This document shows, in pieces, positions 1 to 10,911 of a stretch of DNA of 64,000 nt. Position numbers and translations under genes: made by a program. The DNA lies in the NCBI RefSeq assembly GCF_020509005.1, contig NC_063016.1:5022001-5086000 (forward strand), given 5' to 3'. The DNA comes from Fulvia fulva (lineage: Eukaryota > Ascomycota > Dothideomycetes > Mycosphaerellales > Mycosphaerellaceae). Numbering within the stretch: position 1 is the first letter of the stretch; each line of letters opens with the position of its first letter. The notes under the pieces are model-generated. The model had not been told where the DNA came from. It saw only the letters and a list, made by a program, of their open reading frames with translations, and did not search any database.

Positions 1-243
1 CAGACACATCATGAGATCTTGTCACCAACAAAGAACGACACGGGAGCATCACCGCATGTGCCTTGCTTCGGTACTGCCACAACCCCTCCTCACCCCACCA
101 AACATGTGACGTCGGCCTCTCGGGCAGAAGGTACCTACATGCCCCGGGAGGAGAAGAGACACGACGATGAAGGGGAGAGACAAGTATCGTGACATCTCTC
201 ATAAGCAGTAGCATCTACATCTTTCCACCCTGTTGGGATATTG

Positions 244-251
244 TATATAAA
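244..251 (+). promoter_or_regulatory. TATA box of the butanediol dehydrogenase gene
   Basis: The sequence TATATAAA lies 70 bp upstream of the ATG at 321, the usual place for a TATA element in a fungal gene with a short leader. The leader between them is A/C-rich, as is common in fungal 5' UTRs. This is a position-plus-motif call; no transcript evidence is available. Confidence 0.5.
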
Positions 252-320
252 ACCCTTGACCCATAAAACCTCCACATCCAATCCTTGTCACGCAAACCAT
301 CCATACCATATTCACCCACA

Positions 321-1619
321 ATGGCACCCACCATGAAAGCAGCCCGCTACTACGGCAAAGAAGACATCCAGATCAAAGACGATATCCCCATTCCAGAATG
401 CGGCGAGGGGCAGGTCATGATCGAGCCTGCCTTTGTTGGAATCTGTAAGTGTGAAAGGCATACCTAGCTGTTGAGACATTTCCCAAGCTGCGTTCGAGTA
501 TGGCTGATACCTTCCCAGGCGGAACAGATCTCCATGAATACCTAGGAGGACCCAAGTAAATCCTCCCCATCTCCATCGCACCACATCCTCGCTAACATCC
601 ATCTCCCACCTCCCAGCTTCTCTCCCCAGTCCCCCCACCCCGTAACCAAAGAATCCATCCCCATAACAATCGGCCACGAATTCTCCGGCACAGTCAAGAA
701 AATCGGCGCAGGCGTGACGGGCCTCAAAGAAGGGCAAAAAGTCGCAGTCCAACCCACAATCTACTGCGGCCACTGCGGCGCCTGCAAAGTCAACGCCGAA
801 AACGCCTGCCCCAACGGCGGCTTCGTCGGTCTCTCTGGCGGCGGAGGTGGAATGTCCGAAGCAGTCGTGCTCCCCAGCGAAGCCATCTTCCCACTCCCCT
901 CGAACGTCGACCTCGACATTGGAGCGTTGGTCGAGCCTTTAGCCGTAGCATGGCACGCCGTAGACGCCAGCCCGATCGCGCAGCTAAAGGACGCGAAGTG
1001 CCTGGTAATAGGAGGGGGACCAATCGGGCTGGCGGTCGTGCAAGTTCTCCTAGGTCGCGGGGCGCACACCGTGATTTGTGCAGAAGTTGCGAAGAAGAGG
1101 CAAGACTTTGCGAAAGAGTTTGGCGCGCACCATGTGCTTGATCCTTCCAAGCAGGACGTGCAGTCGACGTGTCTGGAACTTTGTGGAGGGTTGAATGGGC
1201 CGGATATTGTATTTGATTGTGCCGGGGTTCCGAAGAGTCTGCAGACGGCTTGTGAGAGTGTGAGGAGTAGGGGCACGGTGGTGAATGTGGCGATTTGGGA
1301 GAAGGAGGTAAAGATATGCATTTGCCGCGGAGAGTTCCGAGATGGTTGACGCTCAGCTAACGCGCTTTTCTGCTAGGTCCCGTTCAATCCGAATTGGCTT
1401 GTGTTCCGCGAGGCGTCATATAAAGCCGTGCTTGGGTATCAGAAGAAGGATTTCCAGGGCGTCGTGGACGCGCTCGGGGCTGGAAAGTTGAAGCCGCATA
1501 GTATGATCACTAGCAAGATCAAGATGGATCGACTGGTGGATGATGGGTATCTGGCGTTGATCAACGAGAAGGACAAGCATGTCAAGATCCTCGTTGATGT
1601 GCAAGGATCACTACGTTGA
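321..1619 (+). CDS. (R,R)-butanediol dehydrogenase-like zinc alcohol dehydrogenase
   Basis: Four exons at 321-444, 519-555, 617-1307 and 1377-1619 give 364 aa, all with GT-AG junctions that keep frame. It is a cytosolic medium-chain zinc dehydrogenase of the BDH1 type, which interconverts acetoin and 2,3-butanediol or related polyols with NAD(H). The spliced start of the catalytic domain reads GICGTDLHEY, with catalytic zinc ligand Cys42, then GHE at 73-75 (His74, Glu75). A four-Cys structural zinc loop follows (YCGHCGACKVNAENAC), then a VEPLAVAWHAV segment and a Rossmann motif GGGPIGLAVVQ. Length matches the family (about 350-385 aa). The first intron splits the ligand Cys codon, which explains why no uninterrupted frame exists. 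Substrate cannot be read from sequence; an L-arabinitol or xylitol dehydrogenase is the main alternative, but the long insertion after GGPN fits BDH better. Confidence 0.85.
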
Positions 1620-2047
1620 GCGTGGCGAGGGTTCGGTATCGGCTGTACAGCACAGTATGATTGTGGAAAGTGCGTTGTCCCATTCCACAGCCCATGGTCT
1701 CTATGGCCATTGCGGTAGAGCTCCTGGTTGCATGACTTGCATGTTGTTGTTCAGTGGCGCTGTAGGCACAGTTTGCATCGGTGGCACGCCTACAGCACTT
1801 GCCATGTCGGCCCCCAGATAAAGCCCTGGGTCAAAGAAGTCGTCCAGCGTCACGAATTGTGAAGACCAAGATAGAGAGTCTGAGCACTCCGACGGCCAGC
1901 TGTCGTTCGTAACCCAGTTGGCAGATCCATAGTCAGTCGCTGCTGTGGTGAAAGGTGTGCTAGCGTAGGATGGCGTTGGAAATGCTGTCTCTTGGGTTAC
2001 GCTTGAGCGTATATTGCGCGGTCTCCATGGAAGAGGTACAGCTAGAC
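1620..2047. other. Intergenic region between convergent genes
   Basis: About 430 bp between the stop of the plus-strand dehydrogenase and the stop of the minus-strand transcription factor. It should hold both 3' UTRs. Short open frames here have no recognisable content. I see no RNA gene or repeat. Confidence 0.6.
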
Positions 2048-4091
2048 CTAATGGTTAGTGAGGTTTCGTTGCTGCAGGCATACCGCGTGGAATGTTTGCT
2101 TACTTGATCGTTTGTATAACTGCAACGCGCGCATCATCTTCGCCGCCAAGCGAGCAGCATCAGAATGCGCACTCAACGCATCAAAGATTCGTATGCACAC
2201 AGCCGCGTCCGCCTCTAACGCCGTTACAGTATCAACAGGCGAAGGTGGTACCTGAAACTTGCTTGCTACCAGGAGGATCGAGGCACCACATATGAGGCAG
2301 GAAATCATCTGCCAGAAAGGAAAATCGTGGACAAGGTCCTGCTCGTTGTTGACGTTTTCCATGGTCCGCGCAATAGCTCGAGCTTCTGACACGCAAATGG
2401 CCTCCGAGCTCACTATCTGCTGCCTTTCAGCGTCTGAAATCGACATTATAGACGAGTCTTCGGAGAGGAGCCATGGGAGACAGAGGTGTACGCGATGTAG
2501 CAATGCTCGGAGATGGTGAAACTTGATGGAAAGGATATTCCTTTGTCGTCGAAGCGTCACCGTTGTATCAGTAGAATGCTCCATATCGAATCGTAGTGAC
2601 TGCGGCAGTTCGGATCTCCATTGTAGCAGTCTCTTATCGATGTCTTCCACTAGCTCAAAGTCGAGATTTTGCTGGGAGTTTGGCCTATACAAATCTCGCA
2701 CAACGGATCCTACGATGTGGGAGAAGCGTACCACGGCTCTGAAGTAGTCGCCGAATTGCGGTCTCCACGAGAACGTTGGATCTGGAATGCGATCTCCGGC
2801 CAGATCAAACTCCATGTCATCGATCTGGCTCGGTGGCTTCACGGCGGTGTCGGCGTGATTGATGGCTAGAGGCCTGCCTAGCTGTAGCGCCAGTAAGCGG
2901 TCAAGGACATAGAGGGAATGCCAAGTCCTGCGGCGCATCTCGTGCTCTATCTGGAAGTGATGTGACTCTCGCCGAGTAGCCTCGTCTTCGACATGGAGTC
3001 CTAGACTTTGGGCAATTCTGATGGCGGTACCTAGCGTTGTCCAGCACCTGCCTTCATTAGCCATGGTGTTGTTTGGATGCCACGGTGCGCTTACTTGTCG
3101 GTCTGCACTGTAGCCAACAAGTACAAGCATTGCACAATCAAGAGGCAAACGTAGTCGCGGCTGTGCTCGCTACCATGACTCTTTGTCATGGCTTGAGAGT
3201 ACATGAAGTAACCTTCATGAGTACAAGAGTCCCAGCTCTCACCATTCGAGAACGTGTCGTAGTATGAGCCGAGCGCCAAGATCGAGACTACGGACGATTA
3301 GCAGGTTGCAAGCTCTCATGCCGACGGAATGTTCACTCACGAAATGTAGCCGACCACGTTCGTGAAACATCACTCGTCGATAGACTTTCGCAGAACTTGA
3401 CGTACTGCAAGCGGAATCTCTGCTGGCATACGACAGGATGCGCAACGTGTATTGTCGCAAAGAAGGTCTCCAGCCAGTGGTCGGCGATCTTACGGGTAGG
3501 GAGCCTGAGAGGATACTGCTGACTGTTCCTCTGGGAAGTGCTGTCTGTTTTCTCGTAGCTCTCACAGACCGAGGGCTGATCAGCCAGGCGTGAGTCCCGA
3601 AGAAGCTCCTGGATCGAGTTCACGAATTCAACATCACTTGACCAGCCAAGGTATTTGGCAGAACGTGGTCTGCTCTCGGTGGTGCCGTAATTGTCTTGCG
3701 TTTCAGTCTCTTCAGACGCCTTTGGGCTCGGTAATTGGTCCCAAAGTTCGCTGGGTAGATGTGTTCGGATTCGAGCCTGGGCTAGATCCACCTTCGCTCG
3801 CTCGCCTTCGGGCACGTTTGTACGCAGGGTCGACAGCAGCTCATCGTAGGCGCGAACGGCTTCCTGTAAGGATGTCATATCTGGCTCCGAAGGTGCTACT
3901 GATGATGGGGTCGCGCCCAAGCTGAGCGACACATCTGGGTGCGTGATGCCTCGGCGGCCGCCATGATTCCACTTGCAAGCATAGCCGTATGCACTGCATC
4001 GAGAGCAGATAGGTTGCTGCCCGTCGCACTTTGTTTTCAGGATCCTGCATCGATCGCATGCTCTCGTCACTCTTCGGCGTTTGTGCTCCAT
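2048..4091 (-). CDS. Zn2Cys6 fungal transcription factor
   Basis: Exons 4091-3341, 3287-3095 and 3047-2048 (introns of 53 and 47 nt) join in frame to 647 aa. Residues about 8-40 are a binuclear zinc cluster, C-x2-C-x6-C-x6-C-x2-C-x6-C, preceded by a basic KRRR stretch. The middle region, from about residue 200 across both introns (HPVVCQQRFRLQYV, LALGSYYDTFSNGESW, then the RTWHSLYVLDRLLALQLGRP segment), matches the fungal-specific transcription factor domain. It is a nuclear DNA-binding regulator; the target pathway is unknown. The start MEHKRRR is chosen because it lies just before the zinc cluster. A further 36-nt intron near 2093-2058 is possible and would change the last residues. It is convergent with the dehydrogenase gene, so it could act locally, but nothing shows this. 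Confidence 0.85.
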
Positions 4092-4380
4092 CGAAGCTGT
4101 GGGGTGAGAGGAAGGAAGACTCCATTCCAGGATCGAAGTGCTGTTCTGTTTCTGCGCCCAATGAGAAGCTTAATGTCTTAAGCTTAAGCCATTCTTAGCC
4201 ACGACCATAGCGAGCTACAGTTTGTCAGTCTTTTCAGGCAAGCACCGCGAATGAAGAGGCACGGGTGACGACCCGAACGTGAGGGAGCCCGACTTTTCCG
4301 TCATGACGTGGCTCGCACCAGCCGGAGTTATGCCCGCGCCAAGCCATCGCAGCTTCTCTTGAACCACTTTTCGTTCCTGC

Positions 4381-5748
4381 TCACATGGGTGAATATGCTG
4401 GTGCAGGTGGCATGCCCGCGTCAGGTCCAGTCTGCATCTCAACCTGCATGCTGGCCGTCATCTCCCGGGGCCTTCTCCATGCAGGTGCATGCAGCCTGAC
4501 AACGGCCTCTAGCTTGTATGTGTACTGCGCGCAGCATGTCTTGAATGACGAGTTCAGCAATGGCACTCTCACATTCTTCCACAAGGAGCTGGGGATGACA
4601 AATCTGCTGGCGCCGCCGTCTACATCGATGGCTTGGTGACCAGCGAAAGAGCATAGCTCGGTCAGCTTCAGCATCCGCGTAAGCGTATGGTTGAGGTTGA
4701 CAGCGAGAGTGCCTTTTAGACGAAGCCGCAGACTACCGAGCCAAAGACCGCCAGTATCGGCCATGATTTCCGGAGGTGCAAATATCTTCAGTAAGATGTC
4801 CAAAGGCTGTTCCGGTCGAAGCCTTGCAGTGGATGGCAGGCCCATGTGAAGCATTATTGCAGGCGAGTACTGTGGCAGTCCGGAAACCGAATCGTTCAGA
4901 CTACGAGAGTCGCTCGCTGACAGGATAGCTGTACTTCGCAAAGGCTTCTCGCTGTCTGGGATATGTATATCCGGGGGAGCCAGTGACTTCAGCTCAAGTT
5001 CCTCCATGGTGGTGACATCGCGCTCTAGGGCACCAGATCTCTTCAAGACCACTCGTATCCTGTACTTGACGGCGACCCGAATGCGACCCCTGCGTACATC
5101 GAGGGATGGAGGAAGAGAGTATTGATCATCGTCTGACTTTCTGATACGTTTGCAGCAAGCAGCAAGAAGAGGCACTTCCGTAGCGAATGAGAATTGGTGC
5201 TTCTCAAGCTTCGATGAAGTACTGGGGCTGTCTTGAATTGGCGTGAGTTGAACCTGACGTTGAAAGACAGCATGCTCTATTCGTGCAGTCCCAGAATGCT
5301 CAGAGAAGCTGAGCGCTTCTTCCCTAGGCTTCGGAGGCTCGACGCGTGTCTTCATGATTCCTTCGAGGAGGACATCCACCCCTTGTATGGACAACGGCCT
5401 TCGCCTGGATTCCAGAACGATGCGCCCTTGCACAACATCATTCGAGGTGAACCACGTACGGCCCGGGTGGTGGTCGACGACAATGGCGATGTTGGGAGCC
5501 ATGACTTGCCCGACTCGAATTGCGCGGAGACTCCATCTTTGTAGTGGATCATGTTTGTCAAGCAGAATGATATCAGTTTCCGTCGGCGAAACTGTGGATT
5601 CGTTTTCGGGCGGCCAAAGCTCGCCAAGCGATCGGGCTCCCAACGCCTCGTCCACGCGACCAGCGCGCGGGATGATGAAACGCGTCCTGGGAGTGGATAG
5701 GCCAGTCGTAGATACGTATATGGTCATGAACACTTTCCATGAAACCAT
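4381..5748 (-). CDS. Arrestin-like (alpha-arrestin) domain protein
   Basis: A single-exon frame of 455 aa starts at ATG 5748; an in-frame ATG at 5727 is an alternative. An arrestin-N-like beta sandwich begins near residue 80 (NIAIVVDHHPGRTWFTSNDV, then VQGRIVLESRRRPLSIQGVDVLLEG). A second half from about residue 300 (STARLRPEQPLDILLKIFAP, GSLRLRLKGTLAV) fits the arrestin C-terminal half. Fungal alpha-arrestins are adaptors that bring HECT ubiquitin ligases to plasma-membrane transporters through PPxY motifs. Here I see only LPQYSP (middle) and PAPAYSPM (C-terminus), not a strict PPxY, so ligase binding is uncertain. It lies upstream of the transcription factor on the same strand with about 290 bp between them. 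Confidence 0.75.
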   Translation of the reverse strand: MVSWKVFMTIYVSTTGLSTPRTRFIIPRAGRVDEALGARSLGELWPPENESTVSPTETDIILLDKHDPLQRWSLRAIRVGQVMAPNIAIVVDHHPGRTWFTSNDVVQGRIVLESRRRPLSIQGVDVLLEGIMKTRVEPPKPREEALSFSEHSGTARIEHAVFQRQVQLTPIQDSPSTSSKLEKHQFSFATEVPLLAACCKRIRKSDDDQYSLPPSLDVRRGRIRVAVKYRIRVVLKRSGALERDVTTMEELELKSLAPPDIHIPDSEKPLRSTAILSASDSRSLNDSVSGLPQYSPAIMLHMGLPSTARLRPEQPLDILLKIFAPPEIMADTGGLWLGSLRLRLKGTLAVNLNHTLTRMLKLTELCSFAGHQAIDVDGGASRFVIPSSLWKNVRVPLLNSSFKTCCAQYTYKLEAVVRLHAPAWRRPREMTASMQVEMQTGPDAGMPPAPAYSPM

Positions 5749-6213
5749 TCAGCAGAGGTGCAGCTATCGGTTGTGTTTATAAGGAGGACAAACTTGGTAC
5801 GCGTGTTTCTCAGCACTAACAAAGCTTGGTGGTCCGGGCTCTAATCGTAAGTACAACTTGTCGTCCTCCCCGTGTATCGTATCGATGGTTGAATAAGCGT
5901 ATCTTGAAGAGCGGTTAATGTTGCCCTAGAATCGTTGGACTTGTTCCACTATGTTGTAGCCGTAGACACCTCAAATCTACGTCGCCTTCCGCTGGAGGAC
6001 TCGGAGAATTTCAAGAATCGCGCATGACTCGTGGGGTGGCTTTGTCCTCCTTGTAAGCATGACCCAGCTATCGCGTGCAAATCCTGCTTGACTGCAGATG
6101 CCGACCCCTGGCGGACTTCAAAGCGTGCTCCCGGATGTTCCCTGCATGGGCGGCCGTGTCGAGCATCATCAACCCTGCAACACACGACGGAGAACAGCCT
6201 TGGAACCTAGCGC
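5749..6213. other. Intergenic region, arrestin promoter side
   Basis: About 465 bp between the arrestin start and the GPI18 stop, both genes on the minus strand. It must contain the arrestin promoter and the GPI18 3' UTR. No recognisable gene, repeat or RNA is seen. Confidence 0.55.
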
Positions 6214-7681
6214 TCAAGCCGGTGGCATAAAGGAAGCGTATAACCCTCCTTGAACGAGCGCGTATATGACCATGCTGCGGACAAGCCATTGCGAATGACG
6301 TGCCAGAAACGTCGATAGTCGTCCCGGGTACCACGGAGGTCTGGGTCGTGCTGATCTGTTCAGTCGAAGGACTCCCATGCCGAGCACAATATACCAGACA
6401 GGATAGCCAGAAGATATGCGATTGATGATCTGCACATGAAAGCTGGATGCCGCTAATGCTGCCAAAGACACTTGAGGCAAGGCAAATCGCGCCATCAGTC
6501 GTGTAAAGCGGTGCATCTCTTCAGATCCAGCATCGCCGTCGTGCATGTCATGGAACCTCTGATTAAGGGCTATCGAACCTGTCGCAGTCAGCACCACAAT
6601 GATAGGAGCAGCAAGAGCAAAGAGAGGTAGGTTTGACAAAGTCCAGTAACGCAGGAAGCCGACACCCCAATAGTGACTCTGGACCCATGAGTAGATACTT
6701 GGGATCGAGCGACTACACCAGGGTCTGTCGTCGTCTCCGGTGCAATAGTGCAAGTATGCCTCAAGATGTGGAAGAGCGTATGCCAGCGCGATCAGTGAGC
6801 CCGCGACAAGAGTGCTGCAAAGATGCACAAGTGACGAGATCAACTGTCCACGAAGCATCAGTGGTATCTGCTTGATGTAAGCCACAGCATCCCAAGCCAG
6901 TATGAGGCCACTGAGCAAGCCATTGCTGCGCATCAAAGCAGCAACGCTGAACGCAATGCCACTGCAGACAGTGTAAAGTGCGACATTCAGAGGCCTGGAT
7001 TGACTCATATCACATTCTTGCTGTGCCTTTGCATAGAACAGCATTCCCGTGAAATTGACTGCGGCAAACGTGCTCTCTCCATAGGGAGCCGACAAGAAAA
7101 GTCCAGCTGGCGACAAGATGTGAAGGCATGCTGTGATGAATGCAATCTCTTTCTTTTTGCCACGGGGTGCCGGGACAATGCTTTCCGTGAGCTGATAGAG
7201 GACAAGGACAGCGATGAGATGCGTAAGATGGGATAATAGTATCCCTGCCAACGTATGGCCATCACAGATGCTAGAAGGGAGCGCTGAAAATGATACTTAG
7301 CTTGGTGTGCTGCGAACTATGAGACCGAATCGACACACCTTGGGCTATGAGGTTAGTTGCCTTTGGGAAAGCTGAGTTGAAGGCCCATTCCTGCTCGTAG
7401 ACAACACCGCGGGCTGATATGCTCGTGTAATAAATGGCGTCCCATCTTGTCAGCTTGAGCGCAAGCCATCCTGTAACAAGCGAGGGCCATGAGTCGGGAG
7501 CACAGCGGTGTCGATCGAGTAAGATCTGGGTGGAAGTGTCATATCCGGGACCCGGACTGGCTACGGCCACGAGCAGAAGAAGAAATTTCCATGAGCAGAA
7601 AATTGCGGTCAGTCGTGTGAGGCTCGTGTTTGTCGTACCCGTTTGGACAGTGTCGTCTGCTGGTGCCTTGACGTCCGCCAT
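6214..7681 (-). CDS. GPI18: GPI mannosyltransferase 2 (PIG-V/Gpi18)
   Basis: Exons 7681-7339 and 7283-6214 (55-nt intron, GTGTGT donor, TTTTCAG acceptor) give 470 aa. It adds the second, alpha-1,6-linked mannose to the GPI anchor precursor in the ER lumen, using dolichol-phosphate-mannose. Diagnostic features are the first membrane segment near residues 25-45, the luminal LTRWDAIYY motif, the YEQEWAF segment, and later PYGESTFAAVNFTGMLFYAK. Several hydrophobic segments follow to the end, consistent with a polytopic ER protein. Splicing restores the family pattern across the junction (ALPSSICDGHTLAGILLSHL). The start MADVKAP is the first ATG; upstream in-frame codons lack one. Length fits fungal orthologues. 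Confidence 0.85.
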
Positions 7682-7696
7682 TTCGGCTCCAGCCAC

Positions 7697-8226
7697 GGTT
7701 TTTGGGGATTTTGGCGTGGCCTCGGAATGGTTGTGGAAAGTGCCTCACAGAAAGCGGTTGCCTGAGCGTACCGCAAGTCCAGTTGTTGCGAAGGATTCCT
7801 CACTCCTCGGAATGCGAAGCTGCGATGAGAGCCTTCACAATGCTTCTGTTGCAGTGGCACGCGTGATAGGTTACTGCTGCACAAGCACTAACAAGACAGC
7901 TTTTGCCTTTAGCCCAATAGCTTTGATGGCTTGATCCTTAGTCGTGCTCACGCAGCGTGCCTCCAAGCCGAGAAGGAGCCTCACACGCGGTGAGATGATA
8001 CGACACGGCCCAAGTGTCGCCAATGCAGGCTCCGTGGCTGGCGGTCAGGCGCGCGGTATGATGTTCTGGGATGCCTTGGCGATGGAATACTCGTCAGGCT
8101 GGTCCACAGCGTAGACAGTCGGCTCGGAAGAGGAAATGTTGCGAGAACGAGTGCATGTGCAAAGTGCAAAGGAGAAGCGGCTGAAAGAACTATCCGCCTC
8201 CCCGCACGCGGCACGAAACAAGGATT
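7697..8226. other. Intergenic region upstream of GPI18
   Basis: About 530 bp that should contain the GPI18 promoter. Overlapping short frames on both strands look like chance. I see nothing recognisable. Confidence 0.5.
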
Positions 8227-8299
8227 TCAGCAGCTGAAACGATGGACCAAAGTGGCTGTTTCGTTCGTTCCCGAGCCCGCAGAAGCCGTGCAGTACCAA

Positions 8300-8580
8300 A
8301 CACCAGTTCGCCCGCGTGAATGTTGGTTGGGCTGGTCTAATTTACCAGCACTTATTTTCGCTAAGCTGACCTCGCGATACTGTACAGTGTACATCATATA
8401 CCCCAGCTCGGTCAAAGTGATCATCACCCATACCGGATCTTCGGGATCTAGACTGTTCATTGTGCGCACAGCCAGGTACAGGGGCATGATGAAGTACACA
8501 AAGAAATAGCGGCCTGATGTGCGATGCAAACAGACTGCTGGGAGACACTTACACAATTGCCTTCTTCTCGTCCCGCTTCA
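8300..8580 (-). CDS. Possible small membrane protein, splicing unresolved
   Basis: A minus-strand frame from about 8504 down to 8360 has coding-like codon use and reads GRYFFVYFIMPLYLAVRTMN then PVWVMITLTELGYMMYTVQY, i.e. two hydrophobic stretches. Just upstream, an ATG at 8580 in good context reads MKRDEKKAIV and is followed by a consensus GTAAGT donor, with an AG acceptor directly before the hydrophobic exon. However, joining them leads into the wrong frame (a 67-aa product without membrane segments). Either the exon pairing differs or the gene is not real. I do not recognise the protein. Confidence 0.25.
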
Positions 8581-8988
8581 TGTCGCGCGTTTGCTGCCAC
8601 GATTATTACTCCTTCAGAAGCTCAGCTCTCTGCAGAACGCGGAAAGTGGTGCTAGCGTGCGCTGATCAGATCAGCGTTCAGCCACCAGATCTGTTTCCAC
8701 CGTTGGAGATCGCCGCTTCCATTGCTGGAGGCTATCCGCACCAAGCCGGAGGCTACCTACTAGGTAGGGCTCTGCAACGTCGTGAGGAGACATCCAGCAC
8801 GTTGGCAGGAGGAGTGCTAGACGTCCGAACTACCTGGGTACTGCACTGGATCCGACTCCCAATCAACTCCTGACTGCCCAACAAGGTGTCTTCGCTTGAT
8901 GCATGCATGCGTCTCTCGACTCCTCCCTCTCGCGCAAACACCCAACCCACACATCGACGCTGCTTTACACAGCGGGAGCCAGGATGCA

Positions 8989-10911
8989 ATGGCGGCAGCA
9001 GTCACGTCTCCGGCAGCCCCACCATCTGCAGTCGAGCATGCACGTCAACATCAACCACATCAACAACCGCAGGAGCAACAGCCGACCTTAGCACAATGGA
9101 CCACGTCGAGACTGCCCAGCAATCTCCTGTCCATGATCAATCCGTTTGGCGCCAGCCACGATGCCGATGGCAAGACAAACCATGACGCCCACAAACATAC
9201 CCAATCAAGCCTTTTGACGAAGCGACCCATCCTTGCAACCGTCTCGGTAGACGGCGGTCTGCCTAGTCCGAGTCGCAGCAGTGGCTCCCTCATGTTCGCA
9301 GAGCCCGACACTCGCAGCAACTCGGATGGAGGTTCGCGGGAAGGCAGCATCGATGTGCTGCGCGCAAAGAAGACGGCGAGACCCAAGACACAGTTCAGCA
9401 TATGTCATCCTCCTCCTGAGTCCAAGGCGCGACAGAAGTTACATCGACGCCCGCGATCATTGCTACAACTCCATCGACTTAGCGCCAACCAACGACCGCG
9501 ACCTGCCCTCGAAGTTGTTCCGTCAGCCAACTTCAGTGTCCGCCTGATACGTGCCATCACAAAGGTGTTCAAGTCGAAGCATAGCTTATGTCCCAACGAT
9601 CTGATAGTGCTCAAGGCCGAGAAGTATAGCAACGAGGAGCACGATGAGGAGCAAGAGGCGAGGGATGTGATCGGTCTGATCTGCAAAGGACGCAAGGATG
9701 AAGAGAAGGCGCGAGCGGGGAAAGTCACGATTCACATGGTCACGGGTGAGGTATGGGACGCCTACCAGACCACGAGCGGTGGTTATGAGTTTGCTCATAC
9801 CGACGAGCATGGCCTGACTCTGATGGTACGCTGGGTTCTGAAGCGGGCGAAGGACAACGCCAAAACTACGACCAAGGACGGCAAGCGCAGGTTCAACTTC
9901 AGCACCATCTCACCAAACAGCCGAAGACATCCTGTCATCGCGACTCTCGCCCGTAACGGACTCGGTATCAACGACACATACAAAGTACCCGAAGTGTCCG
10001 CTCTCACTCCTCTCAGCACGCCACAGTTGAGCGGCATAGACATGGAGGATGAAGCGGACGAAAATGTCGGAGGCATGCAACAGTGCAACACTGACGATCG
10101 ACTGCGCGACATCATTACGATGACAGGTATCTGGGTTGCATTCAAGGAAGGGTGGAGCCCTAGCTACAGGTACGACGATAAGGATGGGGCAGCTTCGATG
10201 CCGGCCTCGCCCGCAAAGCCCGGTGCTTCGTTTGTGGCTACACCACCTGGCTCACCCACGCCATTCTCACTCGACTCGCGAAACAGTATGAAGAGCATTG
10301 GCTCGGGTATCATCCGAAGAACGAGCTTGCTTACTCGGAGTAACCGGTCTAGCATCGCCAGCGTCCCTGTGATTGATGAGCCAGAAGCGACCAGCCGGAA
10401 TTCGAGCATAACCAAGACTGGACGAGGGCGCGCAGACTCTTCGAGTACGGTCTTGGTGCATCGTGCTGCAAGCAATCGGCGCAAGAACAACCAACAGGCT
10501 GCCCGACGACCGGACTTGCACATTTCGCACGATCCATTGCAGGAGACCTCTAGGGAGGACTTGTCACGGGATTATGCAACACCTCCAAAAGCACAAATAC
10601 ATTCGCCACTTGCAAACGTTGAGCAAACGGGCTCTGCAGCATCGTCTCCATCGCCAAGTCGCGCGCCGTCAAGTGGCAGCGCACATCCAGAGACTGACGG
10701 CGCAACTACCCCACCGTTAAAAGGCAGTCGGCAGACAAGCTCAATCAATAAGAGGCACCGAGAGAGCACATCCACCGCTGATGCCGCTTCTGGTCACGCA
10801 ATGCCTGCCAAAGGCGATCGCTTGCTTTCACCCGGCAAGACGAAATCAAGGAAATCCATAACGAGCCGCCTCAAACGCCTTCTCTGCGGCAGTAAGGCGC
10901 ACGATCTCTAG
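8989..10911 (+). CDS. Uncharacterised Ser/Pro-rich protein with conserved core
   Basis: A single open frame of 640 aa from ATG 8989. An in-frame ATG at 8899 would add 30 residues, but that stretch looks like a pyrimidine-rich leader. The N-terminus is His/Gln-rich; the middle (about residues 165-345) is compact and likely folded, with segments SANFSVRLIRAITKVFKSKH, KVTIHMVTGEVWDAYQTTSG and GYEFAHTDEHGLTLMVRWVL. The rest is Ser/Thr/Pro-rich and probably disordered, ending in a basic tail (KSITSRLKRLLCGSKAHDL). No signal peptide, membrane segment or catalytic motif is visible. The family is unknown to me. Transcribed away from GPI18. Confidence 0.7.
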   Translation: MAAAVTSPAAPPSAVEHARQHQPHQQPQEQQPTLAQWTTSRLPSNLLSMINPFGASHDADGKTNHDAHKHTQSSLLTKRPILATVSVDGGLPSPSRSSGSLMFAEPDTRSNSDGGSREGSIDVLRAKKTARPKTQFSICHPPPESKARQKLHRRPRSLLQLHRLSANQRPRPALEVVPSANFSVRLIRAITKVFKSKHSLCPNDLIVLKAEKYSNEEHDEEQEARDVIGLICKGRKDEEKARAGKVTIHMVTGEVWDAYQTTSGGYEFAHTDEHGLTLMVRWVLKRAKDNAKTTTKDGKRRFNFSTISPNSRRHPVIATLARNGLGINDTYKVPEVSALTPLSTPQLSGIDMEDEADENVGGMQQCNTDDRLRDIITMTGIWVAFKEGWSPSYRYDDKDGAASMPASPAKPGASFVATPPGSPTPFSLDSRNSMKSIGSGIIRRTSLLTRSNRSSIASVPVIDEPEATSRNSSITKTGRGRADSSSTVLVHRAASNRRKNNQQAARRPDLHISHDPLQETSREDLSRDYATPPKAQIHSPLANVEQTGSAASSPSPSRAPSSGSAHPETDGATTPPLKGSRQTSSINKRHRESTSTADAASGHAMPAKGDRLLSPGKTKSRKSITSRLKRLLCGSKAHDL

